Positions 1 to 5,920 are shown, counted from the first letter of the stretch. The stretch is DNA of 6,563 nt from Acidobacteriota bacterium (GCA_021824055.1 JAKALV010000184.1:1-6563), one strand, 5' to 3'. Numbers and translations are program-made. The notes: generated from the letters alone by a model not told the origin.

Positions 1-742
1 GCACGGCCGTGGTCACAGGCACCGGCACTTTGATGTACAGGTCGTTGCCGCGCCGGTCGTAGCGTGGGTGCGGCGCGAGCCGCACCACCAGGAATAAGTC
101 GCCCGGCTCCGCGCCGGCGCCCGGTGCGGCCTCGCCTTCGCGCGCCACCTTGATGCGCGATCCCTCGCGGATGCCGGCCGGAATGCGCACGTCGACGGTC
201 TTCGTCGCGCCGCCGTGGTCCATCTGCAGGCGGCGCGTCGTGCCGAGAAACGCCTCTTCAAGCGTGAGCTCGATGGGCTGTTCGATGTCGCGGCCCTTGA
301 AGGCCCGTGAGGAACGTCCGGCCGCGCGGTGGTCGGTTTCGGCGCCGAATCCGCCGCCGAAAAACGTGTGGAAGAAATCGGAGAACGGATCAGCGTTCCC
401 GCCGCCGGCCCCACCGCCAAACATGTCGCGCATGTCGTCGGGCGTGACGGTCCGTGTTCGCCGGCGACCGCCGCCAGAGCCCGCGCCACCCGGTGGCGGG
501 GCGCCGTGCTGTTCGTAGGCGCGCCAGTTGGCCCCGAGCTCGTCGTACTTGCGGCGCTTCGCCGGATCGCTCAGCACTTCATTGGCTTCGTTGAGCGCCT
601 TGAACTTGGCCTCGGCGGTCTTGCTGCCGGGATTGAGATCCGGGTGCAGCTGGCGGGCCAGCTTGCGATACGCCTTCTTGATTTCCGCGTCGCTGGCGGT
701 CTTGGGCACTCCGAGCGTCGCGTAGTAATCCTGGAACTCCAT
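1..742 (-). CDS. DnaJ/CbpA-type co-chaperone (J-domain protein without zinc finger), 3' end cut by window edge
   Basis: This is a cytosolic Hsp40 co-chaperone. Such proteins stimulate the ATPase of DnaK and deliver unfolded clients to it. Reading leftward from the ATG at 742, 247 residues are visible before the edge. Residues 1-70 form a J domain, with YYATLGV at 6-12, the DnaK-contacting HPD at 33-35, and a KYDELG end near 65-70. A Gly/Phe-rich linker follows at about 80-145 (MFGGGAGGG, FFGGGFG). The substrate-binding C-terminal domain then begins near 150 (KGRDIEQPIELTLEEAFLGT) and includes VRIPAGIREG. No CxxCxGxG repeats lie between linker and C-terminal domain, so this is the type B (CbpA/DjlA-independent) architecture, not canonical DnaJ. 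CbpA is about 306 residues, so roughly the last 50-70 are probably missing. The start is well placed because the J domain begins at residue 4; a weak AGAGAAG lies about five bases upstream. It is divergent from the TerC gene and does not sit beside dnaK or grpE here. Confidence 0.95.
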   Translation of the reverse strand, partial: MEFQDYYATLGVPKTASDAEIKKAYRKLARQLHPDLNPGSKTAEAKFKALNEANEVLSDPAKRRKYDELGANWRAYEQHGAPPPGGAGSGGGRRRTRTVTPDDMRDMFGGGAGGGNADPFSDFFHTFFGGGFGAETDHRAAGRSSRAFKGRDIEQPIELTLEEAFLGTTRRLQMDHGGATKTVDVRIPAGIREGSRIKVAREGEAAPGAGAEPGDLFLVVRLAPHPRYDRRGNDLYIKVPVPVTTAV

Positions 743-765
743 ACCGGCTTCTCTGATATTAGTGG
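743..765. promoter_or_regulatory. 23-base divergent gap between co-chaperone and TerC genes, possible overlapping promoters
   Basis: Only 23 bases separate the two start codons. The one AT-rich patch, 755-761 (GATATTA), offers a 4/6 match to the -10 consensus in each direction: GATATT at 755-760 rightward and TAATAT at 761-756 leftward. If they are used, transcription would begin at or within about seven bases of each start codon, giving leaderless or nearly leaderless mRNAs. I see no good -35 element at normal spacing. Promoters buried inside the opposite coding sequence are an alternative. This is inference from position and composition. Confidence 0.3.
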
Positions 766-1479
766 ATGTACATGCACCCCACACCGGCCGACTTTGCGAC
801 GATCGGCACCCTCATCCTGCTCGAAGGCTTGCTCAGTGCCGACAACGCGCTCGTCATGGCCGTGATGGTGTTGGGCCTGCCGGACCGCGATCGCCGGAAG
901 GCGCTCAGTTACGGGCTGCTCGGCGCGTTCGCATTTCGCGTGGTGGCCACGCTACTGGCGGTCTTTCTGATCCGGCTGCTGTGGGTGAAGGCGGCGGGCG
1001 GCGCGTATCTCCTGTATCTGGTCTGGCAGCATTTCTTTGGGCACAGCGATCACGCCGATCGCACGATGCCGCCTCCGGCCAAGCCGGCGTTCGGGCTGTC
1101 GGCCTTCTGGGCGACGGTGGTCCGCGTCGAGGTCATGAACCTCGCGTTTTCAATCGATTCCATTCTGGTGGCCGTCGCGATGTCCCCGAAAGTCTGGGTC
1201 GTGCTTTCCGGCGGCATCCTCGGCATCGTCGCGATGCGGCTCGTGGTCGGGCAGTTGATGGTGCTCGTGCAGAAGTACCCGCCGCTCGTGGACGGCGCCT
1301 TCGTCATCATCACGTGGGTGGCGCTGAAGCTGTTCGCCGAGTACGCGCATCAGATGCACTGGATCGCGTGGACGATCCCGCAGGGGCTCTCGCTGACGAT
1401 CATCTTTGTGATCTTCGGGGCGGCGTACGCGTACGCCCGGAAGCAAGGGCCACGAGTAGGTACGCCGCAAGATTCGTGA
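766..1479 (+). CDS. TerC-family integral membrane protein (putative metal-ion exporter)
   Basis: TerC-family proteins are inner-membrane proteins. Characterised members (Alx in E. coli, the YceF/YkoY proteins of Bacillus) are linked to manganese efflux or to metal loading of exported enzymes. The 237-residue product has about seven hydrophobic segments. It carries the paired family signatures: LLEGLLSADNALV at 18-30 in the first helix (E20, D26, N27) and VEVMNLAFSIDS at 121-132 (E122, N125, D131), whose acidic residues are the likely ion ligands. A His/Asp-rich loop, HSDHAD at 93-98, could contact metal but is less conserved. The start may be the ATG at 766 or at 772; both precede the first helix and neither has a Shine-Dalgarno sequence. 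It is divergent from a J-domain gene and converges on the symporter gene with an 80-base overlap. The substrate cannot be read from the sequence, and tellurite resistance should not be assumed from the family name. Confidence 0.93.
   Translation: MYMHPTPADFATIGTLILLEGLLSADNALVMAVMVLGLPDRDRRKALSYGLLGAFAFRVVATLLAVFLIRLLWVKAAGGAYLLYLVWQHFFGHSDHADRTMPPPAKPAFGLSAFWATVVRVEVMNLAFSIDSILVAVAMSPKVWVVLSGGILGIVAMRLVVGQLMVLVQKYPPLVDGAFVIITWVALKLFAEYAHQMHWIAWTIPQGLSLTIIFVIFGAAYAYARKQGPRVGTPQDS
1400..1479. other. 80-base tail-to-tail coding overlap between TerC and symporter genes
   Basis: The TerC gene stops at 1479 (TGA at 1477-1479), while the convergent symporter gene stops at 1400 (TGA read leftward at 1402-1400). 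The shared bases encode the last TerC helix and tail on the plus strand and the last symporter helix and basic tail on the minus strand. No intrinsic terminator (stem followed by a T run) is visible for either gene here, so each transcript presumably runs antisense into the other. Confidence 0.9.
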
Positions 1480-2824
1480 TCAGCCCGAGAAACGCGGGAT
1501 TGAGCCAGTGGATGCCGGTAGCGACCCTGAGCCAGTCGAGGCCGAGATACTGCGCAGCGGCCCACGCGGTGACGCCAATAATCATCGAGGCCATCGCCGC
1601 CCCGGCATTTGCGCGGAAGAACAGCGCGCCGAGGATGGGCGCCGACAGCGTGGCGCCGATCACCCCGTAAAAGACGCTCAGCGAATCGAGCACGGACTTG
1701 CTCACGAAGGTGAGGCCGAAGCCGACGGCGCAGGCCGCGACGGCCAGCGCGCGCGCGGCCCGAAGCACTTCACGATCACTGGCCAGCGGCCGCAAGACCC
1801 CGCGATAGAAATCTCGGGCGCCCGACGTCGACAGCATGAAGACGACGGCGTCGCCGGCGCTCATCTCCGCGGAGAACACGGCGGCGAGCGCCAGCGCGCT
1901 GATCCAGAAGGGGAGCGCGCGGGTCATCAGGAGCGGCAGCGCCTGGTCAGCCCGCTCGAGCGTGGGGAACATCGCCCGCGCGGCGAAGCCGAGCAGCACG
2001 GGGAACACCGCGAAGGCCATCAGGCCCACTGCGTTGAGGCCGACGCCGCGTCTGACGACCGTTGCGTCGCGCGCCCCATACACTTTTTGTAGCAGCCCCG
2101 GCGAAAACGCAAAGGCGGGGCCCAGCAGAAAGAGCGCCGTCCAGCCGCCGAGCGGTTCTCGACTCGTCCAGAACTGGTGCGGGGCCGGATGGAGGGCCAT
2201 CGCGGCGTCGAGTCCGTGCACGGCCGCGAGAGCGATTGGCGCCGCGACGGCAAAACCCACCAGCTTGATCATCAATTGCACGACGTTGACCGGCACCGCG
2301 CTGCGCAGTCCGCCGATGCCGAAGTACGCCGCCATGACCAGCGTGGCCAGAAAGCACCCGGCGGGCCGCGAAAGATTGCCGGCCGCGGCCAGTACCTCGC
2401 CGGCGCCGATCAACTGGCCGGCGAGAATGGCGAAACTCCCCAGCCAGATCACCGACGCGCCGATCAAGCGCACGCGCGTGCCGTAGCAATGCGCCAGAAA
2501 ATCGCCGACGGTCATCAGGTTGTGCGTCTTGGCGAACTGCCACATGCGCGGTCCGACCACAAACGCGAGCACGAATGAGCCGATGCCGGCGCTGCCGCTC
2601 CACCACCACGCCGCGGCGCCTTCGCGATACGCGAGGCTCGTGGCGCCGACGGTCGCCGCCGATCCAATGTTGGCCGCCAGCAAGGTCGAGAACAGCATGC
2701 CGGTGCTGAGCGTGCGATCGCTGACGAAGAAGCTGCTGCTGGCGGTGACGCGCCGGCCCATCCACGCGCCGATGGCGACGAGCACGAGGGCGTAGAGCAG
2801 TAGAACCGCGAGCAGTGGCGTCAC
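1400..2824 (-). CDS. Sodium:solute symporter (SSS family) transporter
   Basis: The product is a 474-residue inner-membrane protein with roughly 13 hydrophobic segments, typical of Na+-coupled symporters of the PutP/SGLT family. The first helix is at about 2-22. STLLAANIGSAATVG (46-60) matches the unwound first core helix. GGLRSAVPVNVVQ (171-183) is the characteristic mid-protein motif, QKVYGARD (246-253) the loop after core helix 6, and SAEMSAGDAVVFMLSTSGARDFY (318-340, quoted in part) the core helix 8 region that supplies Na+-site hydroxyls. There Ser322 is kept, but the following residue is Ala323 where PutP has Thr. The start is a GTG at 2824, nine bases after the peptidase stop and without a Shine-Dalgarno sequence, suggesting translational reinitiation. 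A later start would remove the first helix. The last helix (about 440-462) and basic tail lie in the overlap with the TerC gene. The substrate is unknown; the upstream hydrolase suggests an amino acid, small peptide or related amide product. Confidence 0.93.
   Translation of the reverse strand: MTPLLAVLLLYALVLVAIGAWMGRRVTASSSFFVSDRTLSTGMLFSTLLAANIGSAATVGATSLAYREGAAAWWWSGSAGIGSFVLAFVVGPRMWQFAKTHNLMTVGDFLAHCYGTRVRLIGASVIWLGSFAILAGQLIGAGEVLAAAGNLSRPAGCFLATLVMAAYFGIGGLRSAVPVNVVQLMIKLVGFAVAAPIALAAVHGLDAAMALHPAPHQFWTSREPLGGWTALFLLGPAFAFSPGLLQKVYGARDATVVRRGVGLNAVGLMAFAVFPVLLGFAARAMFPTLERADQALPLLMTRALPFWISALALAAVFSAEMSAGDAVVFMLSTSGARDFYRGVLRPLASDREVLRAARALAVAACAVGFGLTFVSKSVLDSLSVFYGVIGATLSAPILGALFFRANAGAAMASMIIGVTAWAAAQYLGLDWLRVATGIHWLNPAFLGLITNLAAYLLVALASGRTRTPPRRSQR
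1422..1437. repeat. 16-base perfect palindrome inside the convergent overlap
   Basis: GGCGTACGCGTACGCC reads identically on both strands. As RNA it could fold into a six-base-pair stem closing a CGCG tetraloop on either transcript. It encodes part of AAYAYAR in TerC and GRTRTPP in the symporter. No T tract follows on either side, so it does not meet the definition of an intrinsic terminator. It may be chance in GC-rich DNA, or a site where opposing transcription is slowed. Confidence 0.6.
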
Positions 2825-2833
2825 GAAGTGAGT

Positions 2834-3892
2834 CTAGCGGATCGATCCGAGATCCGATGCGGACGGATAGCCGGGCAGGCCCTTGGCGAGTGTCACCGCG
2901 CGCTCGATCGCATTGCTCAGCGCCTCAGCCGCCAGGCTGCCCACGCGACCGACGTCAGCGGGCGGGGCGAAGGATCCGGTGGCCAGAGAGAAGACTGTGT
3001 CGCCATCATAGACGCCGTGCGACGGGATGATCGAACGCGCCATGCCGTCCTGTGCCATCTGCGCCATCTTCAGCGCTTCGGCTTTCGTCAGCCTTGCGTT
3101 GGTGGCGACGACGGCAATCGTCGTGTTTTCGAGCAGGCGGCCGCCGCCCGAGGCGCCCCGCAACAGCAGGTCGATCGGATTCTCGAGGCCGGCGCCGTCG
3201 GCCGTGCGCACGCCGGCGATCGGCCGTCCCGTGCGGTGATCCACGACGCTGCCGACCGCGTTGACGGCGGCGATGGCGCCGACGATCAACCCGTCGGGCA
3301 TCGTGATCGAGGCGGTGCCGATGCCGCCTTTCATCGCGCGGGCGGCACCCATCGACTTGCCGACCGTGGCTCCGGCGCCCGCGCCGACTGAGCCCTCAGC
3401 CACGGGGCCGCTGGTTGCCGCCGACGCCGCGGCGAACCCGCAGTCACTGCCGGGCCGGATCTCCGGATGTCCGCCGACCGGCAGATCGAAGAGCACGGCG
3501 GCCGGCACGATCGGTACGTAGCCGCCGGCGATCGGAAACCCGATCTTCTGGCTCTCGAGGTATTTCATGACGCCGTCGGCCGTCGCGAGTCCGAAGGCGC
3601 TGCCGCCGGTCAGCACGATCGCGTGCACGACGCTGACGGTGTTCTCGGGGCGCAGCAGGTCGGTCTCTCGTGTACCGGGCGCACCGCCGCGCTGATCGAC
3701 GGCGCCGACCGTGTCGGGGGGCGTCAGGATCACCGTGCAGCCGGTCGGCCGCTCGGTCAGCGTGTGGTGGCCCACCTTGATCCCTGGCACGGCCGTGATG
3801 CCCTCGGCCGATTGCGCGTCAGGCTGTCCAGTCGACATCAGCAGTAGCCCCAAGCCCACCAGCAGTACATCACGTTGGTTGATGCGTTGCAC
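2834..3892 (-). CDS. Exported P1-family (S58, DmpA/NylC-like) self-processing peptidase/amidohydrolase
   Basis: S58 enzymes (DmpA, BapA, the nylon-oligomer hydrolase NylC) are N-terminal nucleophile hydrolases that cut their own chain and then hydrolyse amide bonds, such as those of N-terminal D- or beta-amino acids or oligoamides. This 352-residue protein begins with a likely signal peptide: Arg3/Arg7, a hydrophobic stretch at 9-19, and a plausible cut after AQS at 26-28. Family motifs follow: GIKVGHHTL (37-45), a GCTVIL strand (51-56), GAVDQRGGAPGTRETDLL (63-80), VLTGGSAFGL (93-102) and GDTVFSLATG (297-306). ENTTIAVVATN (255-265) holds the expected self-cleavage site, placing Thr257 as the new N-terminal nucleophile and giving subunits of about 26 kDa (before signal removal) and 10 kDa. 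The start is a GTG at 3892, chosen because it gives a complete signal peptide. No Shine-Dalgarno sequence is present, and a TATAAT lies nine bases upstream. It is the first gene of an operon with the symporter. The natural substrate is unknown. Confidence 0.94.
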   Translation of the reverse strand: MQRINQRDVLLVGLGLLLMSTGQPDAQSAEGITAVPGIKVGHHTLTERPTGCTVILTPPDTVGAVDQRGGAPGTRETDLLRPENTVSVVHAIVLTGGSAFGLATADGVMKYLESQKIGFPIAGGYVPIVPAAVLFDLPVGGHPEIRPGSDCGFAAASAATSGPVAEGSVGAGAGATVGKSMGAARAMKGGIGTASITMPDGLIVGAIAAVNAVGSVVDHRTGRPIAGVRTADGAGLENPIDLLLRGASGGGRLLENTTIAVVATNARLTKAEALKMAQMAQDGMARSIIPSHGVYDGDTVFSLATGSFAPPADVGRVGSLAAEALSNAIERAVTLAKGLPGYPSASDLGSIR

Positions 3893-3901
3893 AGTGGCTT
3901 G

Positions 3902-3907
3902 ATTATA
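3902..3907 (-). promoter_or_regulatory. Perfect -10 element (TATAAT) for the peptidase/symporter operon
   Basis: Read leftward the bases are TATAAT, a 6/6 match to the sigma-70-type consensus. They end nine bases before the GTG start at 3892. Transcription would be expected to begin near 3895-3896, leaving a leader of only about three or four bases, hence a nearly leaderless mRNA. A -35 at normal spacing (about 3924-3930, inside the opposite gene) is weak, e.g. TCGGTC. The sequence match is seen; promoter function is inferred. Confidence 0.6.
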
Positions 3908-3909
3908 CT
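3904..3909 (+). promoter_or_regulatory. Near-consensus -10 element (TATACT) for the acyltransferase/surE operon
   Basis: TATACT is a 5/6 match to TATAAT and shares four bases with the leftward -10 element. The expected start near 3915-3917 would leave a leader of about five to seven bases before the ATG at 3922. TTGATG at 3879-3884 is a possible -35 element (4/6), though at a long 19-base spacing and inside the peptidase gene. Function is inferred. Confidence 0.45.
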
Positions 3910-3921
3910 GGCCGCACCCAC

Positions 3922-5052
3922 ATGACCGAGACGCCGGCTCCGAACCGCCTGATGTCCCTGGACGTCTTCCGCGGTCTCACCATCGCCGCCATGGTCATCG
4001 TCAACGATCCCGGCGACTGGGGCCATATCTACGCGCCGCTCGAGCACGCCGAGTGGAACGGATGGACGCCGACGGATCTGATTTTTCCGTTCTTTGTCTT
4101 CATTCTCGGCGTGTCGCTCACGCTGTCGAAACGCGGCCTGCAGTCCGTGCCGGGGATCTTCAAGCGCGCGGCGATCATCTTTGCCTGCGGATTTCTGCTC
4201 GCGTATTACGTGCGCTTCGACCTCAGCCGCGTGCGCATTCCCGGCGTGCTCGTCCGTCTTTCGCTGTGTTACCTGTTTGCGGCGCTCATCTACCGCCAAC
4301 TCTTGAACGTGGCCGAAGCGGCGCGGCTGCAGGCGGTGCTGGCGATTGCGGCGATCCTGCTGCTGGTCTACTGGGCGCTGATGACGTTTGTGCCGGTGCC
4401 GGGCGGCGTGGCCGGCGACCTGACGCCGTCGGGAAATCTCGGCGCGTGGATCGATCGCACGGTCATTGGCACCGCGCATCTCTGGTCGTCATCGAAGACG
4501 TGGGATCCGGAAGGGTTGCTCAGCACGGTGCCGGCCATTGCGACGGCGCTCACCGGGATCGCGGCCGGACTGGTGCTGACCGGCAAGCGGTCGCCGGTCG
4601 AAAAGACCGCGCTCTTCATCGCGGCCGGCGGCGCGGCGGTCGCGGCCGGCCTCGTGTGGGACCTGCGCTTTCCGATCAACAAGAATCTCTGGACGAGCTC
4701 GTACGTGCTGTTCACGAGCGGCCTTGCGGCAATCGCCCTGGCGGCGTGTTACTGGATGATTGACGTGCAGGGGCGCCGGCGCTTTCTGCGCCCGCTGGTC
4801 GTGATGGGCATGAACCCGCTCGCGCTGTTCGTGTTGTCGGGCTTCATGGTCAAGACGCTCCTCTGGATCAAGGTCGGCGCATCGTCTGGCGCGCCCGTCG
4901 CGCTCTACAACTGGATCTACACTCGCGGGTTCCTGCCGCTCGGTCTCGGCGGTCCGAAGAACACTTCGCTCGCGTTCGCGCTCGCCGTTCTGGTGGTCCT
5001 CTACATCCCGCTCGAGATCATGTATCGCCGGAAGATCTTCCTCCGCGCATGA
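3922..5052 (+). CDS. NagX/HGSNAT-like membrane acyltransferase (DUF5009/COG4299-type)
   Basis: The protein resembles the bacterial relatives of human heparan-alpha-glucosaminide N-acetyltransferase, which moves an acetyl group across the membrane onto an amino sugar; bacterial NagX-type genes are often linked to GlcNAc or chitin use. It has 376 residues and about ten hydrophobic segments. Family landmarks are SLDVFRGLTI (12-21), HAEWNGWTPTDLIFPFFVF (42-60) with a His, H42, in the position of the conserved catalytic-loop histidine, DPEGLLSTVPAIAT just after mid-protein, and PINKNLWTSSYVLFTSGL in the second half. No sugar-catabolism genes are visible nearby, so the acceptor is open. The ATG at 3922 lies just after the predicted promoter; Met11 (ATG at 3952) is a possible alternative that would keep the first motif. 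The TGA stop overlaps the next start as ATGA. I am confident of the family, and only moderately confident that it is an active sugar acetyltransferase. Confidence 0.92.
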   Translation: MTETPAPNRLMSLDVFRGLTIAAMVIVNDPGDWGHIYAPLEHAEWNGWTPTDLIFPFFVFILGVSLTLSKRGLQSVPGIFKRAAIIFACGFLLAYYVRFDLSRVRIPGVLVRLSLCYLFAALIYRQLLNVAEAARLQAVLAIAAILLLVYWALMTFVPVPGGVAGDLTPSGNLGAWIDRTVIGTAHLWSSSKTWDPEGLLSTVPAIATALTGIAAGLVLTGKRSPVEKTALFIAAGGAAVAAGLVWDLRFPINKNLWTSSYVLFTSGLAAIALAACYWMIDVQGRRRFLRPLVVMGMNPLALFVLSGFMVKTLLWIKVGASSGAPVALYNWIYTRGFLPLGLGGPKNTSLAFALAVLVVLYIPLEIMYRRKIFLRA

Positions 5053-5912
5053 CGCGGCTGGCCACCCTCGGTGTCATGGCCGCCGTCGCGGTTGCCGTGC
5101 CGATGGCCGCACAGAAGGGGAGTGAGCCATCGCTTGACGTGCTCCTGACGAGGGCCGCCGGCTATCTCGCGAACTACGAGAAAGCGTTCTCGAGCGTCGT
5201 GTCCGAAGAGCGCTACCTGCAAACGGGGAGGGACATGCGCATGGACATGAGCCCCGGCCGGTTTGTGGGGGCGCCGGCGGGCAGCCGGCGCGAGCTCAAG
5301 TCCGACGTCATCGCGGCGGCCGGCACCGGTCACGCCTGGGTCACGTTTCGTGACGTCTACGCGGTGGACGGCCACGCCGTGCGCGATCGCGACGAGCGGT
5401 TGCAGAAGCTGTTCCTGGATCCGAAGGGCAATCCGATGAACGCGGCGCGGGTGATCGCGGATGAAGGCGCGCGCTTCAACCTCGGCACGGTCTCGCGCAA
5501 CGTGAACTCTCCCACGATGCCACTGACGTTTCTGGCGACAGACAACCAATCGCGGTCGAAATTCAGGCGGAGCGGCACCGGCAAGGTAGCCGGCGTCGAG
5601 ACGGTGGTCATCGAGTTCGAAGAAACGGGCCGTCCCACGATCGTGAAGTCGGGCACGGACGACCTGCCGGTGTCCGGCCGGTTCTGGGTGGAGCCGGCGT
5701 CGGGCCGCGTGATGAAAGCCGCCGTGCAGTTTGACGCGCGAGACTTCAGCGGCGAGATCTCCGTGACGTTCGGCTATGTCGAGAAGCTGAAGATGTGGGT
5801 GCCGCTGGAGATGGCCGATTCGGTCAAGAGCCCGCGCGAAACGGTGACCGGGCGCGCGACCTACTCGAACTTCCGCCGGTTCGGCGTCTCCACGGAGGTC
5901 GTGATTAAATAG
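5049..5912 (+). CDS. Secreted protein of unknown function, translationally coupled to the acyltransferase
   Basis: The function is not known to me. The 287-residue product starts with a signal peptide: Arg3, a hydrophobic stretch at 4-19, and a likely cut around residues 20-22. The mature part is soluble and has no cysteine or obvious catalytic triad. An N-terminal helical segment holds YEKAFSSVVSEERYLQ (43-58). Next come WVTFRDVYAVDGHAVRDRDERL (98-118, quoted in part), NVNSPTMPLTFL (151-162) and a run of predicted beta strands from about 177 to the end, such as FWVEPASGRVMKAAVQF (212-228). The strand-rich second half is reminiscent of LolA/LolB-like lipid-binding folds, which is speculation. 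I recall similar proteins recurring in Acidobacteria genomes. The start is set by the ATGA overlap at 5049-5052, so its translation probably depends on the upstream gene. The gap to surE is eight bases. A periplasmic or surface role alongside the acyltransferase is plausible. Confidence 0.88.
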   Translation: MTRLATLGVMAAVAVAVPMAAQKGSEPSLDVLLTRAAGYLANYEKAFSSVVSEERYLQTGRDMRMDMSPGRFVGAPAGSRRELKSDVIAAAGTGHAWVTFRDVYAVDGHAVRDRDERLQKLFLDPKGNPMNAARVIADEGARFNLGTVSRNVNSPTMPLTFLATDNQSRSKFRRSGTGKVAGVETVVIEFEETGRPTIVKSGTDDLPVSGRFWVEPASGRVMKAAVQFDARDFSGEISVTFGYVEKLKMWVPLEMADSVKSPRETVTGRATYSNFRRFGVSTEVVIK

Positions 5913-5920
5913 CAGGTTAC

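Larger units (their letters stand above)
3893..3921. promoter_or_regulatory. 29-base divergent intergenic region between the two operons
   Basis: This gap separates the GTG at 3892 (leftward) from the ATG at 3922 (rightward). Its AT-rich core ATTATACT (3902-3909) holds interlocked -10 hexamers for both directions, described separately. No Shine-Dalgarno sequence precedes either gene. There is no room for a conventional 5' leader, and any activator or repressor would have to bind inside coding sequence or occlude both promoters at once. Confidence 0.65.

Noticed and set aside
329..865. 178-codon plus-strand open frame antisense to the co-chaperone and extending into TerC
   Set aside because: It runs through the antisense of a clear J-domain protein and then out of frame through TerC, and has no coherent domain.
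766..1479. Tellurite-resistance function for the TerC-family gene
   Set aside because: No other ter genes (terD-like, terB) are visible, and characterised single TerC proteins act in metal-ion homeostasis, so only the family is claimed.
762..1670. 302-codon plus-strand open frame overlapping the TerC gene and running into the symporter gene
   Set aside because: It is the +1/-1 shadow of TerC and of the antisense symporter. It is rich in Arg, Gly and Ala with no domain or hydrophobic pattern, as expected from GC-rich third positions.
1947..2765. 272-codon minus-strand open frame within the symporter gene
   Set aside because: It is an out-of-frame shadow made largely of Arg, Gly and Ala. The symporter frame over the same bases has clear family motifs.
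2838..2849. 12-base palindrome CGGATCGATCCG at the end of the peptidase gene
   Set aside because: One or two palindromes of this length are expected by chance in a window this size. No T tract follows, so it is not called a terminator.
4621..4650. GCGGCCGGC repeated twice within 30 bases
   Set aside because: It encodes an Ala/Gly-rich transmembrane helix of the acyltransferase; codon bias explains the repeat.
5030..5041. GGAAGATCTTCC palindrome eight bases before the secreted-protein start, possibly hiding a GGAAG ribosome-binding site
   Set aside because: The stem would be only four base pairs with a four-base loop, the GGAAG is too far from the ATG, and the length is within chance expectation.
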